From assembly GCA_017305925.1 (NCBI GenBank), contig JAFKJW010000198.1, forward strand, positions 1 to 64,000: a stretch of DNA of 64,000 nucleotides, in the 5' to 3' direction. The notes beneath the pieces are model-generated. The model did not search any database, was not told the origin of the DNA, and saw only the letters and a program-made list of their open reading frames with translations. This DNA comes from Hyphomicrobiales bacterium. GTDB lineage: Bacteria; Pseudomonadota; Alphaproteobacteria; Rhizobiales; Rhizobiaceae. Positions 9,356 through 17,388 of the stretch are shown here, one piece after another; position 1 is the stretch's first letter, and every line of letters starts with the position of its first letter. A program made the translations under genes and the position numbers.

Positions 9356-11941
9356 TCAGCCTTCCAGTATCTCCTTCACAACCGTGGCAAGCTGTTTCAG
9401 CGAGAAGGGTTTTGGCAGGAAGCCGAATTTCTGGTCGGCCGGCAGGTTCTTGGCGAACGCGTCCTCGGCATAGCCGGAGACGAAGATGAATTTTATGTCG
9501 GGCTGGAGCTTGCGCAATTCGCCGAGCAGCGTCGGCCCGTCCATTTCCGGCATCACCACGTCCGAGACGACGACGTCCACCTTGCCTTCGAGCGCATGGA
9601 ACACCTCCAGCGCCTCGACGCCCGACGAGGCCTCGTGGACGGTGTAGCCGCGCGAGGTGAGCGCCCGCATGCCGCCCATCCGCACGGCATCCTCGTCCTC
9701 CACCAGGAGCACGACCGCCGAGCCGGAAAGGTCCTTGCCCTGCTGCTCCTGCGGCTTCGGCTGCGGCGCGGCCTGTTCGGCTTCCGCACCCTCCGGCTGG
9801 CCCTGCTTCACCTCGGGGATATGACGCGGCAGGAAAATCCGGAACGTCGCGCCCTTGCCCACTTCCGAATCGCAGAAGATGAAGCCGCCCGTCTGCTTGA
9901 CGATGCCGTAGACCATGGAAAGGCCGAGGCCCGTCCCCTTGCCGACCTCCTTGGTGGTGTAGAACGGCTCGAATATCTTCTTGATAACGTCCGGCGCGAT
10001 GCCGGTGCCGCTGTCCTGGACCTCGATCAGCACGTAGTCCGCCGCCGGCAGCTCCCTGTGCGAATAGCGCGCGCATTCGGCGGCGGTGACGTTGCCGGTG
10101 CGCACCGTCAGGCTGCCGCCGTCCGGCATCGCGTCGCGCGCATTCACGGCCAGATTGACGATCACCTGCTCGAACTGCCCGATATCGGCGCGCACCGGCC
10201 ACAGATCCCGCCCATGCTCGATCTTCAGGCTGATCTCGGTTCCGATCAGCCGCGCCAGCAGCATCCGCAGATCGGCGAGCACGTCGGTCAGGTTCAGCAC
10301 CTCGGGACGCATCGTCTGGCGCCGCGAGAAGGCGAGGAGTTGGCGCACCAGCGAGGCGGCGCGGTTGGCGTTCTGCTTGATGTTCATGATGTCGGCGAAG
10401 GACGGGTCCGACGGCCGGTGGTTGGTGAGCAGCAGATCCGTCGCCATGATGATGGCCGTCAGCACGTTGTTGAAGTCGTGCGCGATGCCGCCGGCCAGCT
10501 GCCCCACCGCCTGCATCTTCTGGCTCTGCGCCATCTGGCCCTCGAGCGCCTTCTGCTCGGTCGTGTCGACCGCATAGACGATCGCCGCCTCCTCCGCGCT
10601 TTCGTCGCCCGTGCCGTCCGCGACGGCGTTGACGTAGAAACGGATGTGCCGCTCCTCGTTGTCGGGAAGCACGGTGTCGATCGGCGCGATGTCCGCCTGG
10701 CGCTGCTTGGCGCGCTCCAGGGCCCCGGCGAAGACGCTCCTGTCGCGCGGGTGGATGACGGTGTCGAAGCGCATGTGCCGATCCACCGCGTCCCGGTCGA
10801 CGACGCTGGCGAAAAGCGACAGGAAGGGTGCGTTCGTCCGCAGGATGCGGCCCTGCTGGTCGATGCCGGCGATCGCCATCGGCGTCGAATTGAAGAAGCG
10901 CGTGAAGCGCACCTCCGAGGCCCGCAGTTCCGCTGAGCTGTCCTCGCCCTCCGCGCGGTTGAGCACGATGGTGCGGGTGGCGCCCTGCAACCCGTCCCGG
11001 CTCGCCGTCACGCGATGCATGAAACGCACGGGAAGTGCCGCGCCCTTGGCTGTGGAAAGATCGAGGTCGATGACCACGTTGCGCGCCGTACCCGGATCGG
11101 CCTTGACGGAACGGATCAGCGCCATGCCGTCCCCGGCGACGAAATCGTGCAGCGAAACGGAGCCGGGGGTGAAGCTCGCCAGATCGATGCCCAGCCATTC
11201 GGCAAGAGTGGCGTTGACGTAGGTGATGCGTCCGTCCGGGTCGGCGGCGAAGAACCCTGCCGGCGCGTGGTCGAGGTGGTCGATCGCCTTTTGCAAATCG
11301 AGGAAAAACCGCTCCTGCTCCTCGCGTTCCCTTGAAACGTCGGCCAGCTGCCAGGCATGCAGGGGCTCGCGGTGGCCGGGCGCCCGGAAGCTGCGCGCGT
11401 GCACCCTGTACCAGTGGGCGCCCGCTTCGCCGCCGGGACGGATCGGCTGCTGCAACCGGAACTCGCCGTCTCCCGACTGGCCGTCCGCAATGCCTTTCGT
11501 CAGCCGATAGATGATGCCGCCTGCGTCCGGAACATCAGAGAGAAGGCCTTCGAGGCTCTTGAGGTCGGCTGCCGACGTAGCCCCCGTCATATCGCCATAG
11601 GCGCGGTTGGCGTAGACGACGCGCCCGCGTGCGTCGCTGATGAGCAGACCCTGCTGGAGGGTGTCCACGAACGCCTTGGACAGTTCGTCCCCGCCCGAGC
11701 GCGGCGCAAGCTGGACCAGGCCGACCGCCGTCCCGAAGAGGTAGCCGACGCCGATCATGGCGAGCACGCCGAGCATCCCGAGCAGGAAGGGATTGCCGAA
11801 GCGCTCGCGGAAAATCACGAAGACGAAGGCGCCGGCGATGAGGACAAGGATGAAGATGACGAGGCGCGTGATGGCTCCGGGCCGCATCACGTTGTCGACG
11901 ATCGGAACGGAATTGATATCGTTGCGATTCTCTTTTGCCAT
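9356..11941 (-). CDS. cckA: Cell-cycle hybrid histidine kinase CckA
   Basis: An 861-residue hybrid kinase. Two membrane segments lie near the N-terminus (ITRLVIFILVLIAGAFVFVI and a second just after). They are followed by PAS-type sensory modules, a HisKA domain with GGIAHDFNNVLTAI (phospho-accepting histidine), a HATPase domain (VNLAVNARDAMPDGG, GTGLGLSMVYGIV) and a C-terminal receiver domain (LLVEDEDAVR, phospho-acceptor in VVVSDVVMPEMDG, KPFSLKQL). This is the CckA architecture. In alphaproteobacteria it passes phosphate through ChpT to CtrA and CpdR. I chose the ATG at 11941 because AGGA sits 5 bases upstream; the ATG at 11947 is the alternative. It is divergent from the fliO-like gene. 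Confidence 0.93.
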   Translation of the reverse strand: MAKENRNDINSVPIVDNVMRPGAITRLVIFILVLIAGAFVFVIFRERFGNPFLLGMLGVLAMIGVGYLFGTAVGLVQLAPRSGGDELSKAFVDTLQQGLLISDARGRVVYANRAYGDMTGATSAADLKSLEGLLSDVPDAGGIIYRLTKGIADGQSGDGEFRLQQPIRPGGEAGAHWYRVHARSFRAPGHREPLHAWQLADVSREREEQERFFLDLQKAIDHLDHAPAGFFAADPDGRITYVNATLAEWLGIDLASFTPGSVSLHDFVAGDGMALIRSVKADPGTARNVVIDLDLSTAKGAALPVRFMHRVTASRDGLQGATRTIVLNRAEGEDSSAELRASEVRFTRFFNSTPMAIAGIDQQGRILRTNAPFLSLFASVVDRDAVDRHMRFDTVIHPRDRSVFAGALERAKQRQADIAPIDTVLPDNEERHIRFYVNAVADGTGDESAEEAAIVYAVDTTEQKALEGQMAQSQKMQAVGQLAGGIAHDFNNVLTAIIMATDLLLTNHRPSDPSFADIMNIKQNANRAASLVRQLLAFSRRQTMRPEVLNLTDVLADLRMLLARLIGTEISLKIEHGRDLWPVRADIGQFEQVIVNLAVNARDAMPDGGSLTVRTGNVTAAECARYSHRELPAADYVLIEVQDSGTGIAPDVIKKIFEPFYTTKEVGKGTGLGLSMVYGIVKQTGGFIFCDSEVGKGATFRIFLPRHIPEVKQGQPEGAEAEQAAPQPKPQEQQGKDLSGSAVVLLVEDEDAVRMGGMRALTSRGYTVHEASSGVEALEVFHALEGKVDVVVSDVVMPEMDGPTLLGELRKLQPDIKFIFVSGYAEDAFAKNLPADQKFGFLPKPFSLKQLATVVKEILEG

Positions 11942-12117
11942 CGCCATCCTGACCACCCCGCAGCGGGCTAGCACGGCCTTGCGGGACATTCCAGCGGATG
12001 AGCGCGGCGGCTCCTGAAAAAGCCGAACAAAAGGCTTGCGATGGCGCGCGATATTCGCAACTTGTCAATGTCCGGAAGCAACGCCGTTGCCGGCGTAGAG
12101 CTCATTGGGGGCGCATG

Positions 12118-12831
12118 ATGATGGATTGGCTGGACAGCGTCGCGGGGCCGCAATACGTGCCGGCCATTCTATGGACGCTGGCCGCCCTCGCCGCGCTCAT
12201 CGTCGTTCTGCTGCTGGTCAAGCTCTTTCGCCGCGCATCGACCGGGGCTTTCGTCGCCGGCGGGCGCAACCGCAAGACACGGCTTTCGGTGATGGACGCG
12301 ACCGCGGTGGACAGCCACCGCAGGCTCGTGCTCGTGCGCCGGGACGATGTCGAGCATCTGCTGCTGATCGGCGGCGCCAACGACCTCGTCGTGGAGCAGA
12401 ACATCCGGCTCGTCGCCCCGACCCGCCGCCCGCCGCCGCCAACACCTGCCCCGCAGGCCGGCGAGCCTGCCGCGCATGCGCCGCCGCGCCCGGCACCGCC
12501 GCCTGCCCCTCAGCCCGCGCAGCGGGCGCCCGCGACCGCCGTCGCGCAACGGCACCCTGCCTCCGAGATCAAGGCTGCGCCGCGGCCGATGGTCCAGCCG
12601 CGGCCCGCGCCGCCGCAGGAACGCCCTGCCGTCGCCCCGAAGCCTGCCGCCTCACCTGCGCCGCCGCCGCGCCCTGTCCCGCCTGCGGCGGACGATATAG
12701 ACGATGCGCTGCTTCAGGAACTGGAAGTCACCCTGGACAACGAGCGCGGCCGCACGACGCGCAGCACGGAGGCTTCGCTCGAAGACGAGATGACGCGGCT
12801 GCTCGGGGAGCTGTCGAATCCGAAGAAGTAG
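12118..12831 (+). CDS. FliO-like flagellar biosynthesis membrane protein
   Basis: About 237 residues: one membrane segment (ILWTLAALAALIVVLLLVKL), a short FliO-type soluble region (TRLSVMDATAVDSHRRLVLV, then HLLLIGGANDLVVEQNI), then a long proline/alanine-rich tail (~105-200) and a short acidic C-terminus. FliO helps assemble the flagellar export gate. Such proteins sit next to cckA in many rhizobia. Three consecutive ATG codons (12115, 12118, 12121) follow GGGGG, so the start could be any of them. No other flagellar genes are nearby, so a flagellar role is inferred from the domain only. Confidence 0.72.
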   Translation: MMDWLDSVAGPQYVPAILWTLAALAALIVVLLLVKLFRRASTGAFVAGGRNRKTRLSVMDATAVDSHRRLVLVRRDDVEHLLLIGGANDLVVEQNIRLVAPTRRPPPPTPAPQAGEPAAHAPPRPAPPPAPQPAQRAPATAVAQRHPASEIKAAPRPMVQPRPAPPQERPAVAPKPAASPAPPPRPVPPAADDIDDALLQELEVTLDNERGRTTRSTEASLEDEMTRLLGELSNPKK

Positions 12832-12874
12832 CCTGAACCGGAAGCCGCTATCCGGCGACCGGAGGGCGGGACGA

Positions 12875-13291
12875 TCAGTCCTCGCGATAAACCTTCTCGC
12901 GCCGCTCGTGGCGCTCCTGCGCCTCGATCGACAGCGTCGCGATGGGACGCGCATCCAGGCGCTTCAGCGAGATCGGTTCCCCGGTCTCCTCGCAATAGCC
13001 ATAGGTGCCGTCGTCGATGCGCTGCAACGCCGCGTCGATCTTCGAGATCAGCTTGCGCTGGCGATCGCGGGCCCGCAGTTCGATGGCGCGGTCCGTCTCC
13101 GACGACGCGCGGTCGGCCAGATCCGGATGGTTGGCGTTTTCCTGCTGGAGGATTTCGAGCGTCTCGCGCGCCTCGCGCAGAATGTCGGTCTTCCAGGCCG
13201 TGAGCTTTGCCCTGAAGTAGGATTTCTGCCGCTCGTTCATGAACGGCTCTTCCTCCGACGGTACGTAATTGGCATCCACGAGCACGTTCAT
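12875..13291 (-). CDS. dksA: RNA-polymerase-binding DksA-family transcription factor
   Basis: A 138-residue DksA. A long coiled coil (residues ~22-95) carries the two tip aspartates (D57 and D60 in HPDLADRA) that reach into the polymerase secondary channel. It is followed by the globular C-terminal region. In the standard protein four cysteines bind zinc. Here only C100 (YGYCEETGE) remains; the other three positions are threonine, serine and alanine (LDARPIATLSIEAQ). So this is a zinc-independent DksA, a form I associate with Rhizobiales. It converges on the fliO-like gene. Confidence 0.93.
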   Translation of the reverse strand: MNVLVDANYVPSEEEPFMNERQKSYFRAKLTAWKTDILREARETLEILQQENANHPDLADRASSETDRAIELRARDRQRKLISKIDAALQRIDDGTYGYCEETGEPISLKRLDARPIATLSIEAQERHERREKVYRED

Positions 13292-13323
13292 CGACTCACC
13301 CCACGACCCAATTTTTTGGCGCC

Positions 13324-13352
13324 TATATAGGCGGCGACCTTATGGCGCACAA
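13324..13352 (-). promoter_or_regulatory. Candidate sigma-70 promoter of dksA inside a 14-bp palindrome
   Basis: On the minus strand, TTGTGC (13352-13347) is followed after exactly 17 bases by TATATA (13329-13324), about 30 bases before the dksA start. The -10 hexamer sits in the middle of the perfect palindrome CGCCTATATAGGCG (13320-13333). The spacing and position fit a vegetative promoter; a dyad covering the -10 would also suit a repressor. Confidence 0.5.
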
Positions 13353-13531
13353 GAAATATCCCTTCAACCTAAGGTGATTGCCGGAGCGCGAAAAAACACT
13401 GCGGCCTGGAAGGCCTCGCCATCTCGTAGGGGATTGAAACATCTAGGGAAATCGCAAAGACAGAGACCAGCGTCATTGCGGCGGCGCGGCCGTGGGTCTA
13501 TCGTGCCGGCTCCGCGACGGAACGGCAGCCC

Positions 13532-14035
13532 ATGGGTCTCCTCCTGCTTCTCAGACATGCCAAGGCGGCCTGGGCATCTCCCGGAATGAGCGATTTCGAC
13601 CGCCCGCTCGACGCCACCGGAAAGCTGGAGGCCGAGGCGATCGGCCGCCAGATGCGGGATCGCGGCTTCCTTCCCGATCTTGTCCTATGCTCCCCCGCCG
13701 TGCGGACGCGGCAAACCCTCGAAGGTCTGGGCAGGCTCGCCGAATCTGCACGTCTCCTCCATTCCGGGCGACTCTACAGCGGCGACGCGGGCGACTATCT
13801 GGACGAGATCCGCGCGGCCGGCGAGGCCTCGGCCGTCCTCCTGGTCGGCCACAATCCGATGATGGAGGACGTCGCCGCCGCCCTGGCGGGAGACGGCGAC
13901 GGCGCGGCGAGACACGCGCTCGCCTCCGGCTTTCCCACCGGCGGCCTCGCGGTGCTGCACTTCGACGACCCCTTTGCCGCGATCGCGCCCGGCAAGGGCC
14001 GGCTCGACGCGTTCCTGCGGCCGCAACGGCGCTGA
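13532..14035 (+). CDS. sixA: SixA-type histidine phosphatase
   Basis: A 167-residue member of the histidine phosphatase (phosphoglycerate mutase-like) superfamily. It has the catalytic RHAKA motif at residues 8-12, a conserved arginine region (SPAVRTRQTLEG) and the second histidine in LLVGHNPMMED. SixA dephosphorylates phosphohistidine on HPt or PTS proteins. With CckA in the same neighbourhood, a phosphorelay target is tempting but not shown by sequence. It precedes the ycjX-like gene by about 50 bases. Confidence 0.87.
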   Translation: MGLLLLLRHAKAAWASPGMSDFDRPLDATGKLEAEAIGRQMRDRGFLPDLVLCSPAVRTRQTLEGLGRLAESARLLHSGRLYSGDAGDYLDEIRAAGEASAVLLVGHNPMMEDVAAALAGDGDGAARHALASGFPTGGLAVLHFDDPFAAIAPGKGRLDAFLRPQRR

Positions 14036-14085
14036 GGCGGGCCCATTCCAAAACCTTCCGGGCGGACCTATATGGGCAGCCACGA

Positions 14086-15549
14086 ATGGAGCTGCGATTG
14101 GCCGCAACAACCAGCCTTGGCGATGAGGCGCTGATCGCGCTCGACACGCTGTCGGAGCGGGCGTCGTCCTTCTTTTCACCATCGATCCGGCTGGGCGTGA
14201 CCGGCCTGTCGCGCGCCGGCAAGACGGTTTTCATTTCCTCCCTCGTGCACAACATCATTCATGGCGGCCGCCTCACGCTCTTCGAGGCTGCCAAGTCCCG
14301 CCGCATCGGCCGCGCCTTCCTGGAAGAGCAGCCGGACGATGCCGTCCCCCGCTTCCAGTACGAGGACCACATCGACGCGCTGGTGAAGGAGCGCGTCTGG
14401 CCGGAGTCGACGCGGGCCATCTCGGAATTGCGGCTCACCATCGAATACGAGTCCGCCTCGGCCTGGAACCGCATGTTCTCCTCGGGGCGCCTGTCGGTCG
14501 ACATCGTCGACTATCCGGGCGAATGGCTCCTCGATCTTCCCCTGCTCGGAAAATCCTACGCGGAATTCTCCCGCGAGGCGTTCGAACTGGCCGAACTGCC
14601 GAACCGGCGCGACCTCTCGGAAGCCTGGCGGGCGGCGGCGGCGTCCGCCGCTGCCGCCGATCACGCCGACGAAATGACCGCCAGGCGGCTCGCGGAGAGC
14701 TTTACGGCCTATCTGAAGGCCTGCAAGCAGGACGACCGGGCGCTTTCCACGCTGCCGCCCGGCCGCTTCCTGATGCCGGGAGACCTTGAGGGATCGCCGG
14801 CCCTGACCTTCGCCCCCCTGCCCGGCACGGATCCGGGCCGCATGCGTCCCGGATCGCTCGGCGCCATGATGGAGCGGCGCTACGAGGCCTACAAGACGCA
14901 TGTGGTGAAGCCGTTCTTCCGCGAGCACATCGCCCGGCTCGATCGTCAGATCGTGCTGGTCGACGCCATGCAGGCGATGAACGCCGGCCCGGCCGCAGTC
15001 GCCGACCTGGAGCGCGCGCTGACCGAGATCCTGGCGTGCTTCCGCCCCGGGCGCGGCAGCTTCCTCACCGACTGGTTCTCGCGCCGGATCGACCGCATCC
15101 TCATCGCGGCGACGAAGGCGGACCATCTCCATCATGAAAGCCACGACCGGCTGCAGGCGATCGTGCGCCGCCTCGCCGACCGCGCCATCAAGCGCGCCGA
15201 CTTCTCCGGCGCCGAGGTCGAGGTGCTCGCCATGGCGGCCGTCCGGGCGACGCGCGAGGGCACGGTGAAGCAGGGGCGCGAGACGCTGCCCGTCATCATC
15301 GGCGTGCCGCTCAAGGGCGAAACGATCGACGGAGAGACGTTCGACGGCAGGACGGAGACCGCCATCTTTCCGGGCGACCTCCCGGCGTCGGCCGACGCGC
15401 TTTTCGACGAGGGCATGGAAACGGCGATCCGCTTCGTCCGTTTCCGCCCGCCGAAGCTTGAGCGCTCGACCGAGGGGGTGACGCTCTCGCTTCCGCATAT
15501 CCGGCTCGATCGCGCCTTGCAGTTCCTGCTGGGAGACCGCCTCGCATGA
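14086..15549 (+). CDS. ycjX: YcjX-family P-loop GTPase (DUF463)
   Basis: A 487-residue protein with a P-loop GLSRAGKT at residues 40-47, followed by the DUF463 signature blocks (VDIVDYPGEWLLDLPLL, VLVDAMQAMNAGP, and ILIAATKADHLH as a guanine-specificity-like motif). YcjX in gammaproteobacteria is a stress-induced GTPase-like protein. The frame is open far upstream across sixA, but the methionine of MELRLAATTSLGD is the family start. Its stop overlaps the next gene by four bases (ATGA), so the two are translationally coupled. Confidence 0.88.
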   Translation: MELRLAATTSLGDEALIALDTLSERASSFFSPSIRLGVTGLSRAGKTVFISSLVHNIIHGGRLTLFEAAKSRRIGRAFLEEQPDDAVPRFQYEDHIDALVKERVWPESTRAISELRLTIEYESASAWNRMFSSGRLSVDIVDYPGEWLLDLPLLGKSYAEFSREAFELAELPNRRDLSEAWRAAAASAAAADHADEMTARRLAESFTAYLKACKQDDRALSTLPPGRFLMPGDLEGSPALTFAPLPGTDPGRMRPGSLGAMMERRYEAYKTHVVKPFFREHIARLDRQIVLVDAMQAMNAGPAAVADLERALTEILACFRPGRGSFLTDWFSRRIDRILIAATKADHLHHESHDRLQAIVRRLADRAIKRADFSGAEVEVLAMAAVRATREGTVKQGRETLPVIIGVPLKGETIDGETFDGRTETAIFPGDLPASADALFDEGMETAIRFVRFRPPKLERSTEGVTLSLPHIRLDRALQFLLGDRLA

Positions 15550-16610
15550 CCGAACCCCGCAGGCCGGCCGCCTTCCGCATTTCGCTCGATCCTGTACCGG
15601 AGCCCGCCCCGGCCGAGCCGCCCGCGTCGGCCGGCCGCAAGCCGCGTTCCCTGAAAGCGGAACAGGCGGTGGTCGTGCCAGCCGAAATCGACATTTTCGA
15701 CGCCGAGATCGATTCGCTGGAGCCCCCGCCCCCGCCGCAACCTCGCCGCCGCTCAAAACTCGCCGCGATCTTCTGGAGCGCGCTCGGCGTGCTGGTCAGC
15801 CTTGCGGTCGGGCTGTGGGCCGACAATCTGATCCGCAGCCTCTTCGACCGCGCCGGATGGCTCGGCTGGCTGGGCGCGGGGGTCGCCGCGGTCGCGGCGC
15901 TGTCGCTGCTCGCCATCCTGATCCGCGAGCTCTGGGCGCTGTCCCGCCTCGCCTCCATGGAAAAGCTGCGGCAGCGCGGCGCCGACGCGATCGCCCGCGA
16001 CGACCCCAAGGCCGCGCGGGCCGTCGTCGGCGATCTGGTCGGCCTGTTCTCCAGCCGCCCGGACACAGCCGCCGGGCGGCGTACGCTCACGCAATTGCAG
16101 GGCGAGATCATCGACGGGGCCGACCTCGTGCGGCTCGCCGAGAAGGAGGTCCTGGTGCCCCTCGACGCGGAGGCGAAGGTGCTGATCCTCGACGCCGCCA
16201 AGCGCGTCTCGCTCGTGACGGCCGTCAGCCCACGCGCGCTGTTCGACATCGGCTACGTCCTCTTCGAATCGGGACGGCTGGTGCGGCGTCTCTGCCAGCT
16301 CTACGGCGGCCGTCCGGGCATGCTCGGCTTCATCCGCCTGACGCGCGACGTGCTCGCCCATCTCGCCGTCACCGGCTCCATCGCGGCGGGCGACAGCGTG
16401 GTGCAGCAGCTCGTCGGCCACGGCCTCGCCGCGCGCCTCTCCGCAAAGCTCGGCGAAGGCGTCATCAACGGCATGATGACGGCGCGCATCGGCGTGGCCG
16501 CGATGGAGACGGCGCGGCCCCTGCCCTTCGCGGCGTCGAAACGCCCCGGTCTCGGCGACTTCCTTGCGGCGCTCACGGCATTCAGCGGCAGGAAGACGAG
16601 CGCGAAATGA
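15546..16610 (+). CDS. ycjF: YcjF-like membrane protein (TIGR01620/DUF697)
   Basis: A 354-residue protein with a soluble proline-rich N-terminus (~1-65), two membrane segments (FWSALGVLVSLAVGLWAD and WLGWLGAGVAAVAALSLLAI), and a C-terminal DUF697 domain with glycine-rich hydrophobic segments (~250-310). This is the usual inner-membrane partner of YcjX. The ATGA overlap and conserved pairing indicate joint function, probably in envelope stress, but the mechanism is unknown. Confidence 0.87.
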   Translation: MTEPRRPAAFRISLDPVPEPAPAEPPASAGRKPRSLKAEQAVVVPAEIDIFDAEIDSLEPPPPPQPRRRSKLAAIFWSALGVLVSLAVGLWADNLIRSLFDRAGWLGWLGAGVAAVAALSLLAILIRELWALSRLASMEKLRQRGADAIARDDPKAARAVVGDLVGLFSSRPDTAAGRRTLTQLQGEIIDGADLVRLAEKEVLVPLDAEAKVLILDAAKRVSLVTAVSPRALFDIGYVLFESGRLVRRLCQLYGGRPGMLGFIRLTRDVLAHLAVTGSIAAGDSVVQQLVGHGLAARLSAKLGEGVINGMMTARIGVAAMETARPLPFAASKRPGLGDFLAALTAFSGRKTSAK

Positions 16611-16641
16611 TCGTCCCCGCAACACGCGGCGAGACGATCCG

Positions 16642-16663
16642 TTAACCATTCTTCGTCATGGTT
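16642..16663. promoter_or_regulatory. TTAACCAT...ATGGTT inverted repeat upstream of exported protein
   Basis: The sequence AACCAT-(8 bases)-ATGGTT (16644-16663), preceded by TT to give TTAACC, lies 41 bases before the next start codon. It is both a perfect 6+6 dyad and a match to the TTAACC half-site of CtrA. Dyads of this kind are frequent in rhizobial promoters. The assignment is only suggestive. Confidence 0.3.
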
Positions 16664-16703
16664 CCGGCAGAAAAACCTGCCCTGTCTGCGTCGGAAATTT
16701 GTG

Positions 16704-17252
16704 ATGAAGCGTCTGTTCTTGTCTGCCTGCATGTCGCTTGCGGCTGCCGTCGCGCTGGTGCCGTCGCTCGGGCATTCGGCCGTGGGTGCCGAGCGGGACG
16801 GCGCCTTCTTCCGCTCGGTCGCCGGAAGCTGGTCCGGTCCCGGCGAGATCGTCGCAGGAAAATACAAGGGCACGCGATTCGTCTGCACCTTCACGGGCGA
16901 ACCGAAGAGCGGGGCCCTGGGGCTCTCCCTCGACGGCGATTGCCGCGTCGGCGTCTTCACCCAGAAGATGACCGCCTCGCTGCAGCACGACGGCAGCAGC
17001 TACAGGGGCAAGTTCATGGACGGCGCGGCTGGCAAGGGCCTCGACATCACCGCTGGCAACGTCGTCGGCGACAAGGTGGTGCTCTCCGTGAACAGGGCGC
17101 AGCTCAATGGCGTCATGCAGGCGCGCGTGCCGGACGCCAACACCATGAAAGTGACCGTCTCGGTGCGGGTCGAGAACAAGCTCGTGCCCGTCATCGGCGT
17201 CAGCCTGAAGCGCGTGGACGGCATGACCGTCAGCTCCACCGATCCGAACTGA
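16704..17252 (+). CDS. Exported protein of unknown function
   Basis: A 182-residue protein with a clear signal peptide (MKRLFLSACMSLAAAVAL, cleavage likely after GHSAVGA). The mature part reads like a small beta-sandwich or lipocalin-like domain: SVAGSWSGPGEIV near its start, then alternating strands to the C-terminus (VTVSVRVENKLVPVIGVSLK). Two cysteines (in FVCTF and DCRV) could form a disulfide. I know no function. The start is the ATG at 16704; a GTG just before it is less likely. Confidence 0.75.
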   Translation: MKRLFLSACMSLAAAVALVPSLGHSAVGAERDGAFFRSVAGSWSGPGEIVAGKYKGTRFVCTFTGEPKSGALGLSLDGDCRVGVFTQKMTASLQHDGSSYRGKFMDGAAGKGLDITAGNVVGDKVVLSVNRAQLNGVMQARVPDANTMKVTVSVRVENKLVPVIGVSLKRVDGMTVSSTDPN

Positions 17253-17388
17253 CGCACTCCGCCGCTGGGCGAGCGATTCCTGCCGGCGAATTTTACGGGT
17301 GTGCAGCCCGTGCCAAGCTCCCTATGTTCGGCATGGGCGTCCTTCGACCGCCCGCGTTGATTGCACCTAACCGTTCCGGATCGCACAT

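Noticed and set aside
8750..10936. 728-codon plus-strand frame opposite gst and cckA
   Set aside because: Antisense shadow; no family-like motif, while both minus-strand genes show complete domains.
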